This document shows, piece after piece, positions 27,053 through 29,083 of a stretch of 29,083 bases of DNA. The notes under the pieces were generated by a model that ran no database searches, had not been told where the DNA came from, and was given only the letters and a program-made list of their open reading frames with translations. This DNA comes from a virus, in the IMG/VR virus record IMGVR_UViG_3300042448_000330, positions 1-29,083 of that record; one strand, given 5' to 3'. Within the stretch, counting starts at the first letter, position 1. Each line of letters opens with the position of its first letter. A program made the translations under genes and the position numbers.

Positions 27053-27611
27053 AACTATATTGAATTTTTTTTATTTTCTGTTTTAAGTCCCTAATCATGT
27101 AATGAGCAGACGTACGGCTTACGTTAAAGTAGTCGGCCATAGCTTCAGCGGTCTGTTTCTTTAGGTCGAAGTAGACTTTTGCTATTTGCTTTTCTACGGG
27201 GTTCGTTATTTCGTCGCGGTATTTCTGAATGCACCACATTTTGAAGTTAAATTCGTTTTCAAAACGTATCTTTTCGAGTACTTCGTCGTCTTCGGGTTCG
27301 TCTATTAGGTCTGGGTACTGACTATTTATGTCGTCTTGTTTGTGGCTTAAAGACGTGTTCCAAATAATTTGATATTTAATTGTGTTTAGTAGGTAGCTTT
27401 TTACGCTATTTTCGTCCGTCTTTGCGTCGGGAATAGTCAAAACGTGCAAATAGGCGTTGTTTATACAGGTGTCAGCGTTCAGCATCGAACAGACTAGCTT
27501 CTTACTATTGACATAACGAGTCAGAAAGTAATTAGCGTATGCCCTTACTTCTTCGTAATTCTCGCTTACGTATCTGTCAAGCGTTCGCTTCAAACCATTG
27601 TAAGAACTCAT
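27039..27611 (-). CDS. Sigma-70-like factor
   Basis: A 190-residue protein with the outline of a small sigma factor. Residues about 18-85 (EEVRAYANYFLTRYV...SVKSYLLNTIKYQIIW) match the helical region-2-like part, and residues about 145-185 (TAEAMADYFNVSRTSAHYMIRDLKQKIKKI) are a region-4-like helix-turn-helix. An acidic linker (LIDEPEDDEVLEKI) lies between. It is transcribed early in the late operon behind the promoter at 28024-28031, upstream of terminase and structural genes, a good place for a late transcription regulator. A plain DNA-binding protein is the alternative. Confidence 0.68.
   Translation of the reverse strand: MSSYNGLKRTLDRYVSENYEEVRAYANYFLTRYVNSKKLVCSMLNADTCINNAYLHVLTIPDAKTDENSVKSYLLNTIKYQIIWNTSLSHKQDDINSQYPDLIDEPEDDEVLEKIRFENEFNFKMWCIQKYRDEITNPVEKQIAKVYFDLKKQTAEAMADYFNVSRTSAHYMIRDLKQKIKKIQYSYEHL
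27050..27061 (-). promoter_or_regulatory. Start-site element AATATAGTTATG
   Basis: Minus strand 12-mer of the AATATNGTTATG set ending in the start of the tiny membrane gene, here inside the last 12 codons' worth of the sigma-like gene's 3' end. Confidence 0.5.
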
Positions 27612-27780
27612 TGTAAAATTTTGTTCGTTCCTGAGGGGCGCACAAACAACGGCGGTCGTATTGCCCTGTCACCCTGTTTTTAATCGTTTGCAACTTGCGT
27701 AAGTGCATTTTACTAAGCCTTTGAGGGTTCAAGTTGGCTAGTATTCCGTTTATTTCTAGTAATTCAGCCTCGCTAAACAT
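27577..27780 (-). CDS. Small hypothetical protein with CLCAPQER motif
   Basis: A 67-residue helical protein (MFSEAELLEINGILANLNPQRL...KLQTIKNRVTGQYDRRCLCAPQERTKFYNEFLQWFEANA). The CxCxPxERxxFYxEFLxWFE end is a recurrent motif of short Bacteroidota phage genes in my recollection. It overlaps the membrane gene before it by 25 bases and the sigma-like gene after it by 35. The Cys pair might bind metal; function unknown. Confidence 0.68.
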   Translation of the reverse strand: MFSEAELLEINGILANLNPQRLSKMHLRKLQTIKNRVTGQYDRRCLCAPQERTKFYNEFLQWFEANA

Positions 27781-28007
27781 AAGTCAACAACGTAAGAACA
27801 TAAAGAAACAAGGCACGCGGTAAGAAATTCACCGCTTAACGCCCACGTAGTCCAGAACCCCATGCACTTAGGACAACCAAACGCATTGTGTAAATAGATT
27901 GTAAGGCGATTTAAAGGCACTTCGGTAAATACGCGGTCTATGAGGTCCTGTAATGGCTCAAAGTTCGTTAAAAACCAAGCTAAAGCCGTGTAAAGTAGTA
28001 TTTCCAT
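27756..28007 (-). CDS. Membrane protein with CPKCMGFW motif (DUF1360-like)
   Basis: An 83-residue protein, with an N-terminal hydrophobic segment (LLYTALAWFLTNF), a middle with FGCPKCMGFWTTWAL (about residues 44-58) and a hydrophobic C-terminal helix (FLTACLVSLCSYVVDLCL). The CxxCxGFW pattern is the hallmark of small membrane proteins related to DUF1360, also found in Gram-positive spore and phage genes. It is the first gene after the promoter at 28024-28031, so it is probably well expressed. Holin-like, immunity or metal-dependent membrane roles are guesses. Confidence 0.65.
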   Translation of the reverse strand: MEILLYTALAWFLTNFEPLQDLIDRVFTEVPLNRLTIYLHNAFGCPKCMGFWTTWALSGEFLTACLVSLCSYVVDLCLARLNY

Positions 28008-28023
28008 GTGTTTAATTTCTAAA

Positions 28024-28031
28024 CAAATATA
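28024..28031 (-). promoter_or_regulatory. -7 box of the promoter opening the late region
   Basis: TATATTTG on the minus strand (28031-28024), just downstream of the terminator at 28064-28088 and about 17 bases before the ATG at 28007. Upstream sequence is AT-rich; a TTTG lies nearby but at 11 bases, shorter than the usual 19-22. Confidence 0.62.
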
Positions 28032-28063
28032 TGTTTAATTTTCAAACAATTAATATTTTAAAC

Positions 28064-28088
28064 AAAAAAGCCCCTTTTTACGGGGGCT
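28064..28088 (-). terminator. Strong terminator between early and late regions
   Basis: Minus strand: AGCCCC (28088-28083), an 8-base loop, GGGGCT (28074-28069) and six Ts (to 28064). Six pairs and a T-run, 6 bases after the stop of the helix-turn-helix gene. Similar in sequence to the leader hairpin near 4914. Confidence 0.87.
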
Positions 28089-28093
28089 AGTTA

Positions 28094-28300
28094 CTAATGT
28101 AGGTGTTTATAAAGGTATTCGTCTAGTTTAATGAGGGTAGAAAGGGCTACGTCTTTGCCGTCTAAGAAATTGTTTATTTGGAAATGATGAAACTTCCCAG
28201 TCCGTTCTTTTATTTCCGTGACTATTTGGTTTCTTGTCCGTGTTTTCAACAATTCCTTCAGCCCACGCCTTAACGCTTCGTCTTGAATGAACATGATCAT
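28094..28300 (-). CDS. Small helix-turn-helix (Cro-like) protein
   Basis: A 68-residue protein whose layout is RNQIVTEIKERTGKFHHFQINNFLDGKDVALSTLIKLDEYLYKH: a helix, a turn with GKFHHFQINNFLDGK as the recognition helix region, and a following helix with SxxTLxKLxxYL. This is the pattern of Cro/C1-like small repressors. A second in-frame ATG lies at 28294; the first is kept. It is the last gene before the terminator at 28064-28088, adjacent to the late promoter at 28024-28031, which it could control. Specific targets unknown. Confidence 0.68.
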   Translation of the reverse strand: MIMFIQDEALRRGLKELLKTRTRNQIVTEIKERTGKFHHFQINNFLDGKDVALSTLIKLDEYLYKHLH

Positions 28301-28303
28301 GCT

Positions 28304-28531
28304 TTAAAAGGGTAAGTCGTCGTTTGAAACTAGGGGCGCAGATTGTGGGGCTACGTAAGGTTCAGAAAAAGACGCGCTAAAATAGCTATTTCCGTTACTT
28401 GACGTCTTAACCCAAAGGGCTATTTCCATTTCTTTGCCGTTTACGTTTACTTTTCCCCTGTAGTCGGGTTGGTTAGCGCTTGTTTTTTTGTCGTTCTTGA
28501 AAATTGCGCCCGTGTTTGTTTTGTTTTCCAT
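28304..28531 (-). CDS. SSB-like protein with DDLPF tip
   Basis: A 75-residue protein (MENKTNTGAIFKNDKKTSANQPDYRGKVNVNGKEMEIALWVKTSSNGNSYFSASFSEPYV...) that resembles the short, beta-rich single-stranded-DNA-associated proteins of phages (DUF736-like pattern: a leading GxIFKN, PDYRGKVxVxGKExEIALWVK, YFSxSxSEPY). It ends in DDLPF (71-75), like the acidic tip DDIPF by which bacterial SSB binds its partners. The start at 28531 follows the upstream stop by 7 bases; a longer in-frame version from 28588 overlaps that gene and is rejected. ssDNA binding is inferred. Confidence 0.66.
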   Translation of the reverse strand: MENKTNTGAIFKNDKKTSANQPDYRGKVNVNGKEMEIALWVKTSSNGNSYFSASFSEPYVAPQSAPLVSNDDLPF

Positions 28532-28538
28532 GTTATTT

Positions 28539-28961
28539 TTAGTTAAAGTTAGTAATAATTGAATAAATAATAGCCGTAAGGACTGCACCTAATAAGAAGG
28601 CCGTACCTATGGCAGCCATTTTGTTGCGCTTTTGTTCTTTGTTCACGGGTTTAGGTTTAGGGTTTGAGAATTTAATTTTAATTTGCGTGTCCTTTACGTC
28701 CTTTTTGTCCTTTTTACTAGAGTCCCAGCTTTTTCTATACTCGATAGTCAAGATAGCTACGCGTTTTGCAGTTGCTATGGTTGGTTTTTTAGCTACCCAC
28801 GTGTATACTGCGCGGTCTACTTTCTTAATGTAGCCGTGTTCTTGTAATACTCTAAAAACGTCAAAGCGTGTTTGACTTAGTTCATCAAAGCGAAACGTAG
28901 GCTTTTCGTTCATTTCGGTTAATAGGTCCTTATAGGCCGTTAGGTTTGTTTTCTTATTCAT
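28539..28961 (-). CDS. Winged-helix-like protein with C-terminal membrane anchor
   Basis: A 140-residue protein. Residues about 1-65 (MNKKTNLTAYKDLLTEMNEKPTFRFDELSQTRFDVFRVLQEHGYIKKVDRAVYTWV) look like a small winged-helix domain: helix, recognition helix, then a beta-hairpin. A basic linker (about 70-115) follows, and the C-terminus AAIGTAFLLGAVLTAIIYSIITNF (about 116-138) is a clear membrane segment. A DNA-binding-like head on a membrane anchor is unusual. It starts at the same ATTGTTCTTG-type junction as the genes at the left edge. Confidence 0.62.
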   Translation of the reverse strand: MNKKTNLTAYKDLLTEMNEKPTFRFDELSQTRFDVFRVLQEHGYIKKVDRAVYTWVAKKPTIATAKRVAILTIEYRKSWDSSKKDKKDVKDTQIKIKFSNPKPKPVNKEQKRNKMAAIGTAFLLGAVLTAIIYSIITNFN

Positions 28962-28985
28962 TGTTCTTGTTTAAAGGTTATCAAT
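28959..28985 (-). repeat. Gene-junction repeat, copy 4 (right edge)
   Basis: Minus strand AACCTTTAAACAAGAACAATG before the start at 28961. It matches copy 2 except for the 3-base unit, although it lies at the opposite end of the window and the upstream frame ends differently (at the TAA inside the repeat). Confidence 0.72.
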
Positions 28986-29083
28986 ATTAATGAACTCATT
29001 GAATGGGATTATAGGATTTTCGCTTCGGTCATTTAATACTGCAAATTCAGCATATAATTCTGCTTGCTCTTTCTCCATTTCTT
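28971..29083 (-). CDS. Partial hypothetical protein at the right edge
   Basis: The minus-strand frame is open from the window edge to a stop at 28971-28973. An ATG at 29078 would give a 35-residue acidic peptide (MEKEQAELYAEFAVLNDRSENPIIPFNEF...), but the frame also continues to the edge, so it may be the C-terminal end of a longer gene. It lies 9 bases before the start at 28961 and is AT-rich. No function recognised. Confidence 0.5.
   Translation of the reverse strand, partial: EMEKEQAELYAEFAVLNDRSENPIIPFNEFINIDNL

Noticed and set aside
28532-28588. Longer N-terminus for the SSB-like protein
   Set aside because: It would overlap the upstream gene by 50 bases and adds a hydrophobic leader absent from the family pattern.
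1-29083. CRISPR array, tRNA, integrase, insertion sequence or toxin-antitoxin pair
   Set aside because: No regularly spaced repeats with spacers, tRNA cloverleaf, recombinase or transposase motif or recognisable pair was found on either strand.

Overview
This is most of the genome of a small tailed phage of a Bacteroidota (probably Flavobacteriia-like) host. The host inference rests on three things seen in the sequence. Shine-Dalgarno sites are lacking, and starts sit in A-rich leaders such as ACAATGAAAAC. Intergenic spaces carry the Bacteroidota -7 promoter box TAnnTTTG, mostly as TATATTTG. Several proteins, such as the tail fibre ending in a GFLPPRMTTTQRNAI-type module, resemble Bacteroidota phage families. 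There is no tail sheath, and a 676-residue tape measure points to a siphovirus-like particle. No integrase or clear repressor is visible, so a lytic lifestyle is likely but not proven.

Almost every gene reads leftward (minus strand). In transcription order from the right edge: 29083-28094 holds a short operon (partial gene, membrane-anchored protein, SSB-like protein ending in DDLPF, small helix-turn-helix protein) closed by a strong terminator at 28064-28088. A promoter at 28024-28031 opens the late region: small membrane and hypothetical genes, a sigma-like factor, terminase small and large subunits, two large tail-tip proteins, tape measure, a tail-completion-like protein, tail fibre, a gp10-like protein, protease/scaffold, major capsid, probable major tail protein, portal, connector, holin-like proteins, M15 endolysin, a one-piece spanin and a metallophosphoesterase, ending at a terminator at 6874-6900. 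The order after terminase is back to front (tail tip to portal). One two-gene island, 14267-15569, is on the plus strand and encodes two related proteins that look like tail-assembly chaperones.

The replication and recombination region starts after a 326-bp intergenic space (6606-6931). That space holds a consensus promoter, a 25-bp direct repeat spaced 33 bp apart, small palindromes and an AT-rich stretch, and could be an operator or origin. It is followed by small genes, a stand-alone DnaA domain-IV-like protein, then (behind a promoter and a possible attenuator at 4895-4999) a replication-initiation protein with a Phg_2220-type C-terminus and a RecA-fold ATPase/helicase, a NinG-type protein, and (behind another promoter at 2103-2118) an ERF annealing protein and a YqaJ-type exonuclease. 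The operon runs off the left edge through small genes. Their junction sequence (TTTAAACAAGAACAATG type) recurs at the right edge, so the two edges may belong to one operon on a circular or circularly permuted map.

Main points of interest: a 12-mer AATATNGTTATG that ends exactly at the start codon of six late genes; near absence of GATC and apparent absence of CCGG; the inverted chaperone-like pair; the attenuator-like leader; and a tail-fibre core of different base composition. Five genes of 35-57 codons (15964, 26879, 6438, 5433, 28971) were found by reading the gaps between larger genes.
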